From JBFKUL01 sp041635755 (GTDB lineage Bacteria > Pseudomonadota > Gammaproteobacteria > Burkholderiales > SG8-39), in assembly GCA_041635755.1 (NCBI GenBank), contig JBFKUL010000014.1, forward strand, positions 1 to 22,833: DNA of 22,833 bases, in the 5' to 3' direction. Below, one piece after another: positions 7,022 to 14,540 of the stretch (the first letter of the stretch is position 1; every line of letters starts with the position of its first letter). The position numbers and the translations under genes are program-made. The notes beneath the pieces were generated by a model, which searched no databases, was not told the origin of the DNA, and worked only from the letters and a program-made list of their open reading frames with translations.

Positions 7022-7540
7022 CTACTTGCTCTGCCCGATCATGAACTCGACTGCGGCGCGCACTTCGGCGTCCGACAAAGCGGCGTTGCCGCCGCGCGGG
7101 GGCATCGCGCCCTTGCCGTTGATCGCCGTCTTGGTCATCCCCTCGATGCCCGCTGCGAGGCGCGTGGCCCAGGCTGCCTTGTCGCCGGTCTTGGGGGCGC
7201 CTGCGACGCCCGCGCCGTGGCACGCCACACACGCGCTGTTGTAGACCGACTTGCCATCGGCCGGGCCGGCGGCCTTCGCCGCGGGCTTGGCCACCATGGG
7301 TGCGGCTGCGCCTTCCTTCATCGCTTCCGGCGTGCCGGCGATCACCACGCGCCCGACCGGCTGGATGCGCGCGGCGATCGACTCCGGTTTGAGCGCCGAG
7401 GGATCGGCGCTCGGACGCTGCACCACCAGGTGCACGAGAAGCGCGATGCCGATGATCGGAATCAGAAACGACAGCAGCACCGTGATCACGAGCTGCTTCG
7501 GCGTCTTGATGAAAGAGGAGTGGTTCTCGGGATCGCTCAT
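7022..7540 (-). CDS. Membrane-anchored c-type cytochrome (cytochrome c5-like)
   Basis: The 172-residue protein has an N-terminal cytoplasmic segment, one transmembrane helix at about residues 19-40 (VITVLLSFLIPIIGIALLVH), an Ala/Pro-rich linker, and a C-terminal class I cytochrome domain. The single heme site is CVACH near residue 110, and the distal Met ligand is probably in GAMPPRGG. It should act on the periplasmic face as an electron carrier, and proteins of this form are often linked to terminal oxidases in betaproteobacteria. A ribosome-binding site AGGA lies about 7 nt before ATG 7540. It is divergent from the DUF2905 gene and has its own candidate -10. Confidence 0.9.
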   Translation of the reverse strand: MSDPENHSSFIKTPKQLVITVLLSFLIPIIGIALLVHLVVQRPSADPSALKPESIAARIQPVGRVVIAGTPEAMKEGAAAPMVAKPAAKAAGPADGKSVYNSACVACHGAGVAGAPKTGDKAAWATRLAAGIEGMTKTAINGKGAMPPRGGNAALSDAEVRAAVEFMIGQSK

Positions 7541-7579
7541 GCGCGCGTCCTGGCTGGCCTTCGATTGGGTAAGGACATG

Positions 7580-7585
7580 ATTTTA
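7580..7585 (-). promoter_or_regulatory. Candidate -10 of the cytochrome c gene
   Basis: The minus strand reads GGGCTAAAATCATG, with TAAAAT at 7585-7580, about 40 nt upstream of the start codon. It shares the GGCTAWAAT core seen at the metX and leuS promoters. No convincing -35 is visible. Confidence 0.4.
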
Positions 7586-7684
7586 GCCCGAATGTCGCGC
7601 CACGCAGAAGCGTGCCCCGGGCGCGTTTCGCGCGCCGCACTTAAACTTCGCATCGCCCGCAGGGTCTATCCGCAGGAAGCAAGC

Positions 7685-7885
7685 ATGGGACGCTGGCTAA
7701 TTCTCGCTGGAGTGGTGCTGGTGATGCTCGGGCTGGCCTGGCCGTGGCTCGCCAAACTGGGCCTCGGCCGCCTGCCGGGCGACTTGCACATCGAGCGCGA
7801 CGGTTTCTCGTTTTATTTTCCGATCACCACCAGCATCGTGGTGTCGCTGGTGCTGTCGCTCGTGCTGTGGTTTCTGCGTCGCTAG
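7685..7885 (+). CDS. DUF2905 small membrane protein
   Basis: This 66-residue protein has two hydrophobic segments, at about residues 4-23 and 47-64, joined by a short loop with the conserved-looking block GLGRLPGDLHIERDGFSFYFP. That loop and the length match the DUF2905 family, whose function is unknown to me. ATG 7685 is preceded by a good ribosome-binding site (GCAGGAAGCAAGC), which decides the start. It stands alone on the plus strand, 81 bp upstream of a tRNA gene. A small gene, but codon pattern, family motif and translation signal agree. Confidence 0.88.
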   Translation: MGRWLILAGVVLVMLGLAWPWLAKLGLGRLPGDLHIERDGFSFYFPITTSIVVSLVLSLVLWFLRR

Positions 7886-7966
7886 GGGTCGCGCTTGCAT
7901 GGACGCGCCAGGTGAAAACCGCTATCCTTCGCGCCTCGCTTTTCCTGCGCGGTCAGGACGTTACGG

Positions 7967-8043
7967 GCGCCCGTAGCTCAGCTGGATAGAGTGTCGGTCT
8001 CCGAAGCCGAAGGTCGTGGGTTCGACTCCCGCCGGGCGCGCCA
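7967..8043 (+). tRNA. tRNA-Arg (anticodon CCG)
   Basis: The 77-nt cloverleaf has acceptor arms GCGCCCG and CGGGCGC, a D arm around AGCTCAGCTGGATAGAG, an anticodon stem TCGGT/GCCGA with loop CTCCGAA, and a T arm with GGTTCGACTCC. The encoded CCA follows the discriminator G. Anticodon CCG reads CGG. A possible -10 (TATCCT, 7923-7928) lies upstream without a good -35. No integrase gene or second acceptor-arm copy that would mark an attachment site is visible. Confidence 0.97.
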
Positions 8044-8110
8044 TCTCCACCTGACCGACGCAGCCGCGCGGTTGCCGCCCGAGGCAGCGTGCCTGCGCCG
8101 CCTGCAGCGC

Positions 8111-10081
8111 CTACGCGCTGACCACCTTGCGGTGCGCCCAGGACAATCCCGCGCCCAGCGCGGCAAGCCCGAGCGCGATGAGGGCAAGGTGCGTGTGGCT
8201 GAGGCCCAGCTCGCCGCCGCCGGGCATCGCCATCACAATGCCGGCGGCGAAGATGAGCAATCGGGCGAACCACCCCGGCGCGGTGCCGCGCAGCTCGCCG
8301 ACGCCGAGCAGGTAGCCCTCGAGGGCGGAGGCAATGAGCATGATGCCGATGATCGCCGTGCCCACCACGACGGCGATTTCCCAAGGTGAACCCCGCATGA
8401 TGAGCGCCGGGTTCAGCACGAAGAAGAACGGTACGAAGTACATCGTGCTGCCCAGGCGCACCGACTGCATGCCGACGTCCATCGGCGCGGTGCGCGCGAT
8501 GCCCGCGGCGACGAACGCGGCGAGCGCCACCGGCGGCGTGATGAACGAGACCATGCCCCAGTACATCATGAACAGATGCACCGCCACCGGGTCGAACCCG
8601 GCGCTGACCAGCGGCGGGGCGAGCACGATCGCGAGGAAGATGTAGCACGCGGTGATCGTCATGCCCATGCCGAAGATGAAGCTGGTGATAGCGCCCATCA
8701 CCAGCAGCACGTAAATGTTGTTGCCGGCGATGTAGACGAGGTCGTTGGCGAGCGTGCCGGCAAGCCCGGTGACCGAAAGCGAGCCGATGATGAGGCCGAC
8801 GCCGGCGAGCAGCGCCGAGAGTTCGCCGAGCGCGCCGCAAATGCCCTCGACCAGCCCGCCGAGCTTTTTCCAGTCGAGCCGGTAGCGTCTCGAGAACTGG
8901 TTGATCACCAGCAGCAGCGCGGTCGCGTAGAACGGCGCGATCGCCTCCTGCTGCAGCACCAGCAGCATCCAGATCAGCAGCAGGAACACCAGGATGTATT
9001 GCCAGCCTTCCGCGAAGGTCTTGCCGATTGCGGGCAGCTCGGCGCGCGGCAGGCCTTTCAGTCCGCGGCGCGCAGCGTAGCCGTCGATCTGCACGAACAA
9101 TCCCAGGTAGAACAGCAGCGACGGGATCAGCGCCGCGAGCGCCACGGTCACGTAGGGTACGCCGAGGAACGAGGCCATGACGAACGCAGTCGCGCCCATC
9201 ACCGGCGGCATCAGCACGCCGCCGGTCGAGGCGCAGGCTTCTACGCCACCAGCGTAGCCCGGCGCGAAGCCGATGCGCTTCATCGCCGGAATGGTCACGA
9301 CGCCGGTGGTGAGCACGTTCGAAACCACGCTGCCGGAGACCGAGCCCATCAGGCCGCTGGCGAAGATCGACACCTTGGCCGGGCCGCCGCGCACCGCGCC
9401 GAACAGCGCAAAGGCGAGGTTGTTGAAGAAATGCGCGGCGCCGGTGTACTGCAGTACCGCGCCGAACATGACGAAGCCGATCACCAGCTCGCCGAAGGCG
9501 CGGGTCGGAATGCCGAGCACGCTTTCGGAGCTCGCGAAGTGGTACGCCGCGGTGGTCGGCAGCGGCTGCGCGAGGCCCGAGATCGGCCCCGGCATGTGGC
9601 CGGCATAGACCGGGTAGAGCGAGATCAGCGTCACCACGACGAACACCGCGGTGCCGCCGGCGCGCCGCGTCGCTTCAAGAATGACCAGCCAGCCGACGTA
9701 GGCGACCCAGATCGCTTCCCTGGGCGCAGCGAATTCCCAGCCTTCCCTGATGATGCGCTCGGCGTTGAACGCGTAGTAGCCGAAGATACCCACGGTGGCG
9801 AGGAACAGCAGTGCGTCGTACCAGGGCACGCTGTCCCTGCGCGCGCCCTTGGCGGCCGGGATCAGCACGAACACGCAGCCTGCGAGCAGCGCACAAAGCA
9901 GATACAGGTACTGCGTGTCGAGCAGCACCTTGCCGACGAAGAAGCCGAGGTTCAGGAGCTGGTTGAGCGCGAGGAAGATCGAGACCGAGGCGATCGCGAT
10001 GAGCAGCGCGCGCCAAGCGGCGGTCAGGCGCCGGTAGCGCGTTTCGGCAGGCGGGGGCTGTCCAGCGTCGTCCGCAGGCAT
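8111..10081 (-). CDS. TRAP transporter permease, 4TM/12TM fusion (TAXI-type)
   Basis: The 656-residue, very hydrophobic protein is a fused small and large TRAP permease. The N-terminal portion (about residues 20-180) has several membrane helices that correspond to the DctQ-like subunit. The rest, with blocks such as GLMGSVSGSVVSNVLTTG, GGVEACASTGGVLMPPVMGA and YWGMVSFITPPVALAAFVAA, is the DctM-like transport subunit. It would drive ion-coupled uptake of an organic acid together with the TAXI binding protein encoded just upstream. ATG 10081 is preferred; a TTG at 10114 would add eleven residues that overlap an intergenic hairpin region. The substrate is unknown; the amidase gene upstream may give a clue. 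Confidence 0.93.
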   Translation of the reverse strand: MPADDAGQPPPAETRYRRLTAAWRALLIAIASVSIFLALNQLLNLGFFVGKVLLDTQYLYLLCALLAGCVFVLIPAAKGARRDSVPWYDALLFLATVGIFGYYAFNAERIIREGWEFAAPREAIWVAYVGWLVILEATRRAGGTAVFVVVTLISLYPVYAGHMPGPISGLAQPLPTTAAYHFASSESVLGIPTRAFGELVIGFVMFGAVLQYTGAAHFFNNLAFALFGAVRGGPAKVSIFASGLMGSVSGSVVSNVLTTGVVTIPAMKRIGFAPGYAGGVEACASTGGVLMPPVMGATAFVMASFLGVPYVTVALAALIPSLLFYLGLFVQIDGYAARRGLKGLPRAELPAIGKTFAEGWQYILVFLLLIWMLLVLQQEAIAPFYATALLLVINQFSRRYRLDWKKLGGLVEGICGALGELSALLAGVGLIIGSLSVTGLAGTLANDLVYIAGNNIYVLLVMGAITSFIFGMGMTITACYIFLAIVLAPPLVSAGFDPVAVHLFMMYWGMVSFITPPVALAAFVAAGIARTAPMDVGMQSVRLGSTMYFVPFFFVLNPALIMRGSPWEIAVVVGTAIIGIMLIASALEGYLLGVGELRGTAPGWFARLLIFAAGIVMAMPGGGELGLSHTHLALIALGLAALGAGLSWAHRKVVSA

Positions 10082-10116
10082 GCGCGCCCCCGGATATTCA
10101 GCTCGATTGCGCAAAG

Positions 10117-10142
10117 GCGCGCGGCGGTCGCCCGCCGCGCGC
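10117..10142. repeat. GC-only hairpin between TRAP binding protein and permease genes
   Basis: GCGCGCGGCGG (10117-10127) and CCGCCGCGCGC (10132-10142) form a perfect 11-bp stem with a TCGC loop. It lies in the 69-nt gap between the binding-protein stop and the permease start. No T tract follows on the minus strand, so it is not a clear terminator. It could slow 3' decay of the binding-protein message. Confidence 0.7.
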
Positions 10143-10150
10143 GAAGGGTG

Positions 10151-11317
10151 TTACCAGGTGGAGAGCACCGGGTCGAAGCCGGCCTTGGTGAGCGCGTCGG
10201 CGCGCGCCTTCATCCACGCCTTTTCGAAGGCCTCGTCGTTCGCGTGCTTGCCTTTCTTTACCTGCTCCCAGGCACCGGCCAGCACGTTCTGGCGCTGGAT
10301 CAGCTTGTCGTTGTGCGCCTGGTGATCGGGCTTCCACATCCCGGTGTCCTTCCAGTACTTGATGGCGCCGTCGTGGTAGGGAATCACCCAGGCGAAATTC
10401 TGCCGCTTCGGGTCCCAGCCGGCGTTGCCCGGCGCCGCGCTCTTGTAACCGTCGTAGGAATCGACCATCGCCTTGGTCATGTTGTAGACCAGGTCCGCGT
10501 TCTGCGCCGCGTAGGTCATCAGGATCGGGTACGGGTAGGTGGCCGACTCGGCCGGGCTGTCCTTGGACAGCTCGGCGCCCTCGGTGCCCATGAAGGGGAA
10601 GAAGAACGGCGCGACGCTGTTGAGCCGTTTCCAGCCTTCCTTGTCGTTATGCGCGATTTTCGGATAGACCAGCCCGCGCGGCGACTTGGCGATCTGGTAG
10701 GCCTTGCCCGAGATCGACGAGGTAAAGGCGGCATCTACCTGATTGTTGATGATGCCGTCCATCGCCGCGCCGAAGCCGCCGAACTCGACCTTCTTCACGT
10801 CGTCCCAGGTCAGGTTGGCGAAGGCGAGCATCGCGGTGATGTTCTGGTTGAGCGCCGGAGCACCGATCACCCAGGCGACACGCTTGCCCTTCAGGTCGGC
10901 GATCGTCTTCACTCCGCTGTCCTTTGCGGCGATCACGGTGAGCACCTGGTCCGAAGTGTTGAGCATCAAGCCACGGACCGGCTGCGGGCCCCAGTCGGGC
11001 GCGCCGAACTCGTACATGCCCTCCTGCGCGAGGTAGCTGCCGCCGACGCCGTTGGCCGAGAACTGCACCTGGCCGGAACGGATCGGCAGCGTGCGCGAGA
11101 TGTCGTTCTTTCCGGGCAACACCCGCAGGCTTACGTTGTACTTCTGCTTGAGCGCGTTGCCGATGGCGACCGATTGGTTGTAGCCGCCCGAGCCGACGTC
11201 GTATGCGCTCCAGGCAAGCGTCGAAGGCAGAGCGGGCGCCTGCGCGGCAGCCATGGTGGATACAGCGGTGAACGCGGCCGCAATAGCGCCGCTCACCCAC
11301 TTGCGATTGGCTTTCAT
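10151..11317 (-). CDS. TAXI-family TRAP transporter solute-binding protein
   Basis: The 388-residue periplasmic protein captures a substrate for the TRAP permease encoded next. Its signal peptide covers about residues 1-26 (positive MKANRK, hydrophobic core, AAAQA cleavage site). The mature part has GGYNQSVAIGNALKQKY and the LADLKGKRVAW-like block TIADLKGKRVAWVIGAPA, both typical of TAXI (TRAP-associated extracytoplasmic immunogenic) proteins. ATG 11317 is fixed by the signal peptide and by an unusually strong ribosome-binding site; an in-frame ATG further upstream at 11461 would bury the signal peptide. TAXI proteins usually bind small organic acids such as glutamate-like compounds, but nothing here shows the ligand. 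Confidence 0.94.
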   Translation of the reverse strand: MKANRKWVSGAIAAAFTAVSTMAAAQAPALPSTLAWSAYDVGSGGYNQSVAIGNALKQKYNVSLRVLPGKNDISRTLPIRSGQVQFSANGVGGSYLAQEGMYEFGAPDWGPQPVRGLMLNTSDQVLTVIAAKDSGVKTIADLKGKRVAWVIGAPALNQNITAMLAFANLTWDDVKKVEFGGFGAAMDGIINNQVDAAFTSSISGKAYQIAKSPRGLVYPKIAHNDKEGWKRLNSVAPFFFPFMGTEGAELSKDSPAESATYPYPILMTYAAQNADLVYNMTKAMVDSYDGYKSAAPGNAGWDPKRQNFAWVIPYHDGAIKYWKDTGMWKPDHQAHNDKLIQRQNVLAGAWEQVKKGKHANDEAFEKAWMKARADALTKAGFDPVLSTW

Positions 11318-11322
11318 GTGGG

Positions 11323-11332
11323 TCCTCCTCCT
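11323..11332 (-). promoter_or_regulatory. Strong ribosome-binding site of the TAXI binding-protein gene
   Basis: The minus strand reads AGGAGGAGGACCCACATG, a near-perfect anti-16S match at ideal spacing. It selects ATG 11317 over the longer upstream reading and predicts high expression of the binding protein relative to the permease, which lacks a comparable site. Confidence 0.85.
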
Positions 11333-11486
11333 TTGCGATGCGTACCTTATGGTAGCCCATTTGCCGCACCGCTGTCCCGCGTGCCCGGCGCGCGGTGTCC
11401 GGCCCGCTCGCGCCGCCCGAAATGCCGACGAGCGCAGGCAGACCGGGCGCTCCTCATCCATGAAGTCGACCGTCTAAAGAACGCTG

Positions 11487-12911
11487 CTATTGCGCGATCT
11501 TCGGACGACGTTGATAGATTCGCGTTTCGGCTTCGAAGGCGTGCGCGAGCTGCAGCACGCCGAAGTCGTCGCGGTAGCGCCCGACGATCTGCAGACCGAC
11601 CGGCAGGCCATCGTCGGTGAAGCCCGCAGGCACCGAGATCGCCGGGTGCGCAGTCACCGTAACGCGGTAGCAGCTCTTCATCCAGTCAATGTAGTTGTCA
11701 AACCTGACGCCGGCGATTTCCTTCGGGTACGGCGCGTCGGCCGCGAATGGCGGTACCTGGCTCACTGGCAGCAACAGGAATTCGTAGCGCTCAAGGAAGG
11801 CGCGCAGGGCCTGGAACAGTTGCGTGCGCAACCCCTGCGCGCGCGCGATCTTCTCGGGCGTGAGCGCGAGCCCCTGCTCGATGTTCCAGATCACGTCGGC
11901 TTTCAGCCTGTCGGGTTGGGTCTTGAGCAAAGGGCCGTACTTTTGCAGGAAGCCGAGCGCCCGCAAGGTGTGGAAGGTCTCGTCGCCGTCGGCGAGATCG
12001 GGTTCGGCCTCCTCGACGATGCAGCCGAGCGCCTCGAAGACCTTTCGCTGCGGCCCCAGCGTGCGCGTCACGCGCGGGTCCATCGGCAGCCCGCCGAGAT
12101 TCCGGCTCCACGCCACGCGCACCTTGCGGAAGTCGCGTTTCAGCGGCCGCGCAAAAACCTTGCCTGGCTCGCCGATGGTGGTGGGATCTCGTGCATCGGG
12201 TCCGGCCATCGCCGAAAGCGCGAAGGCAGTGTCCGCGACGCTGCGCGCGAGCGGGCCGAGCACGGCGAGCGTCTGGAAGGCGTCTCCGCTCGGATAGAAA
12301 GGCACGCGCCCGGGCGTCGGGCGAAAGCCGACCACATTGCAAAAGCTTCCTGGATTGCGCAACGATGCGCCCAGGTCCGAGCCGTCCGCAAAAGGCAGCA
12401 TACCGGTAGCGACCGCGACTGCCGCGCCGCCCGAGGAGCCGCCGCAGGTCTTGCTCGGATCGTAGGGATTGAGCGTGGTGCCGAACACCGTGTTGAAAGT
12501 CTGGCTGCCGGCGCCGAGCTCCGGCGTGTTGGTCTTGCCGATGGTGATCGCGCCCGCCGCGCCGAGACGCTTGACGATCGCCGCGTCCTCGGCCGGCACG
12601 CTGTCGCGGTAGATCGGCGAACCCAGCGTGGTGCGGATGCCTTTGGTGGCGACCAGATCCTTGTACGCGATCGGCAACCCGGCGAGCGGGCCGAGTGCAG
12701 CGGTGCGCATGTTGGCCAGCCGCCGGTCGAGCGCGCGGGCCTCCTTCAGCGCGCGCTCGGGCAGGAACGTGACGATCGCGTTGACCTTCGGATTGAGCCG
12801 CTCGATCTGCCCGATGAACGCCTGCATCACCTCGCTCGCCGAAACCTTCCGCGTCCGGATCATCCGCGCGAGCTTCCGCGCACTCGTAAAGCAAAGCTCG
12901 ATGTCACTCAC
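11487..12911 (-). CDS. Amidase signature family hydrolase
   Basis: The 474-residue enzyme belongs to the amidase signature family, which hydrolyses carboxamides to acid and ammonia. The Ser-cisSer-Lys triad can be placed as Lys84 (IAYKDLV), the cis-Ser in TCGGSSGGAAVAVA (159/160) and the nucleophile Ser183 in DGSDLGASLRNP. The C-terminal part has HPAISVPAGFTDDGLPVGLQIVG, which is also typical. The start is GTG 12911 with GGAGA about 7 nt upstream. It lies 169 bp upstream of the TAXI binding-protein gene and may hydrolyse a compound imported by that system. GatA is excluded by context: gatB and gatC are absent. The substrate is unknown. Confidence 0.92.
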   Translation of the reverse strand: MSDIELCFTSARKLARMIRTRKVSASEVMQAFIGQIERLNPKVNAIVTFLPERALKEARALDRRLANMRTAALGPLAGLPIAYKDLVATKGIRTTLGSPIYRDSVPAEDAAIVKRLGAAGAITIGKTNTPELGAGSQTFNTVFGTTLNPYDPSKTCGGSSGGAAVAVATGMLPFADGSDLGASLRNPGSFCNVVGFRPTPGRVPFYPSGDAFQTLAVLGPLARSVADTAFALSAMAGPDARDPTTIGEPGKVFARPLKRDFRKVRVAWSRNLGGLPMDPRVTRTLGPQRKVFEALGCIVEEAEPDLADGDETFHTLRALGFLQKYGPLLKTQPDRLKADVIWNIEQGLALTPEKIARAQGLRTQLFQALRAFLERYEFLLLPVSQVPPFAADAPYPKEIAGVRFDNYIDWMKSCYRVTVTAHPAISVPAGFTDDGLPVGLQIVGRYRDDFGVLQLAHAFEAETRIYQRRPKIAQ

Positions 12912-12971
12912 AGAACGTCTCCGTTTACATCGCCGCGTGACTCGATGTCCCCAGTCGACGCGCGCACTGGG

Positions 12972-13056
12972 CTGAAAGGGGGGTTAGGGGGGGTCGGAAG
13001 GGCCCCGCCGCCCCGGGCGGCGGGAGGGGCCGAATCCCCCTGTTCCTATCTTTCAG
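12972..13056. repeat. G-rich foldable intergenic element between rng and amidase
   Basis: The 85-bp segment is bounded by CTGAAAG (12972-12978) and CTTTCAG (13050-13056), which are exact reverse complements. Further partial pairing lies inside: TCGG/CCGA, GGGGG/CCCCC, and a GC-rich core around GCCGCC/GGCGGC. The plus strand also has G runs of 6, 7 and 3 at 12978-13002 that meet a simple G-quadruplex pattern. It encodes nothing visible and could be a dispersed extragenic (REP-like) repeat; the window holds only one copy. Confidence 0.55.
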
Positions 13057-13058
13057 TG

Positions 13059-13098
13059 CATCGTTCTGATGTGGGCCATGGCCTACATCAGAACGATG
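13059..13098. repeat. 40-bp near-perfect palindrome overlapping the rng stop codon
   Basis: Two 20-bp arms meet without a spacer at CCATGG (centre 13078/13079), with a single G-T mismatch (13073 against 13084). One arm contains the last codons of rng (Ile-Val-Leu-Met-stop) and the other is an inverted copy beyond the stop. No T tract follows, so it is not a standard terminator, though the RNA would form a very stable hairpin. Confidence 0.85.
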
Positions 13099-14540
13099 TC
13101 GAACTGCTCCTGCGTATACCCGCTCTCCACCTGCATCGAAACCGGCTTGCCGATGAAATCCGAGAGCATCGCAAGGGAGGCGGATTCCTCCTCCTGGAAC
13201 AGGTCAATCACGGTCTGCGAGGCGAGCACGCGGTACTCGCGCGCGTCGAAGGCGCGCGCCTCCCGCAGGATCTCGCGCAGGATCTCGTAGCACACGGTGC
13301 GCGAGGTCTTGAGCTCGCCCCGCCCCGCGCATACCGGGCAGGGCTCGCACAGCACGTGCGCCAGCGACTCGCGGGTACGCTTGCGCGTCATCTCGACCAG
13401 GCCGAGCGGCGAGAAGCCGCTGATCGTAATACGGGTGCGGTCGCGGGCGAGCGCCTTGTTCAGCTCCCCGAGCACCGCGGCGCGATGCTCGTCGCTGTCC
13501 ATGTCGATGAAGTCGAGAATGATGATGCCGCCGAGGTTGCGCAGCCGCAGCTGCCTGGCGATGGCCTGCGCCGCCTCGAGGTTGGTCTTGAAGATCGTGT
13601 CGTCGAAGGTGCGGCTGCCGACGAAGCCGCCGGTATTGACGTCGATGGTGGTCATCGCCTCGGTCTGGTCGATGATGAGATAGCCGCCGGACTTCAGATC
13701 GACGCGGCGCGAAAGCGCCTTCTCGATCTCGGGCTCCACGTTGTACAGGTCGAACATCGGTCGCTCGCCCGTGTAATGCTCGACCCGTGAGCGCACCTTG
13801 GGCACGTAGCTCTCGGCGAACTCGGCAAGCTTCTGCCAGGTCTCGCGCGAATCCACGATCACCCGCGTGGTCTCCTCGGAGGCCATGTCTCGCAGCACCC
13901 GCTGCGCGAGCGACAGATCCTGATACAGCAGGCGCGGCGGCTGGGCGCCGAGCGAGCGGCCGCGGATGTCGCTCCAGAGGTGTCGCAGGTACTCGATGTC
14001 GGCGCGCAACTCCTCGGGCGAGGCGGTCTCGGCAAGAGTGCGAACGATGAAGCCGCCCTTTTCCTCGGGCGAGAGCAGCCCGCGCAGTTTCTCGCGCAGC
14101 AGCGCGCGGCCGTTCTCGTCCTCGATCTTCTGCGAGATGCCGATGTGCGGATCCTGCGGCAGGTAAACGAGCATGCGTCCGGCGACCGAAAGCTGCGTCG
14201 AGAGCCGCGCGCCCTTGGTGCCGATCGGGTCCTTGACCACCTGCACCAGCACCGGCTGCCCCTCGGCCAGGATCCTCTCGATCGGCTTGTCGGGCTCGCC
14301 GTTCGGCCGGCGGTGCTCGAAGATGTCGGCCACGTGCAGGAACGCCGCGCGCTCGAGCGCGATATCGACGAACGCCGACTGCATGCCGGGCAGCACCCGC
14401 GCCACGCGACCCATGTAGATATTGCCCACCAAGCCGCGGTTCGCGGTGCGCTCGATCAGCAGCTCCTGCACCGCGCCGGCCTGCACCACCGCAACGCGCG
14501 TTTCCTGCGGCGTGACGTTAATGAGGATTTCTTCGTTCAC
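13083..14540 (-). CDS. rng: Ribonuclease G
   Basis: RNase G is a 5'-end-sensing endoribonuclease of the RNase E/G family that matures the 16S rRNA 5' end and degrades some messages. The 485-residue length is that of RNase G, with no long RNase E tail. The S1 domain covers roughly residues 37-125 (GNIYMGRVARVLPGMQSAFV). The catalytic region includes TTIDVNTGGFVG (Asp300) and ILDFIDM (Asp343/Asp346), and the zinc-link cysteines appear in CEPCPVCAGRG. Start ATG 14540 lies inside the maf coding region (23-nt overlap), so translation is coupled. The final codons form part of a 40-bp palindrome. Confidence 0.96.
   Translation of the reverse strand: MNEEILINVTPQETRVAVVQAGAVQELLIERTANRGLVGNIYMGRVARVLPGMQSAFVDIALERAAFLHVADIFEHRRPNGEPDKPIERILAEGQPVLVQVVKDPIGTKGARLSTQLSVAGRMLVYLPQDPHIGISQKIEDENGRALLREKLRGLLSPEEKGGFIVRTLAETASPEELRADIEYLRHLWSDIRGRSLGAQPPRLLYQDLSLAQRVLRDMASEETTRVIVDSRETWQKLAEFAESYVPKVRSRVEHYTGERPMFDLYNVEPEIEKALSRRVDLKSGGYLIIDQTEAMTTIDVNTGGFVGSRTFDDTIFKTNLEAAQAIARQLRLRNLGGIIILDFIDMDSDEHRAAVLGELNKALARDRTRITISGFSPLGLVEMTRKRTRESLAHVLCEPCPVCAGRGELKTSRTVCYEILREILREARAFDAREYRVLASQTVIDLFQEEESASLAMLSDFIGKPVSMQVESGYTQEQFDIVLM

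Noticed and set aside
7967..8110. tRNA-Arg as the attachment site of an integrated element.
   Set aside because: No integrase, no repeated acceptor-arm end and no phage or plasmid genes in the window; the neighbouring TRAP genes have ordinary composition.
10082..10114. TTG 10114 as the start of the TRAP permease.
   Set aside because: ATG 10081 gives a normal N-terminus; the extra eleven residues are unsupported.
11318..11461. ATG 11461 as the start of the TAXI binding protein.
   Set aside because: It would place about 48 Arg-rich residues before an obvious signal peptide, and a strong ribosome-binding site marks ATG 11317.
3545..11620. Very long plus-strand open frames (594, 851 and 1014 codons) opposite ptsI, gshB/cytochrome and the TRAP genes.
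   Set aside because: They are antisense shadows of well-supported minus-strand genes, rich in Arg, His and Ala from GC-biased codons, with no family motifs. The DUF2905 gene merely shares the frame of one of them.
13059..13098. The palindrome after rng as a Rho-independent terminator.
   Set aside because: No T tract follows on either strand.
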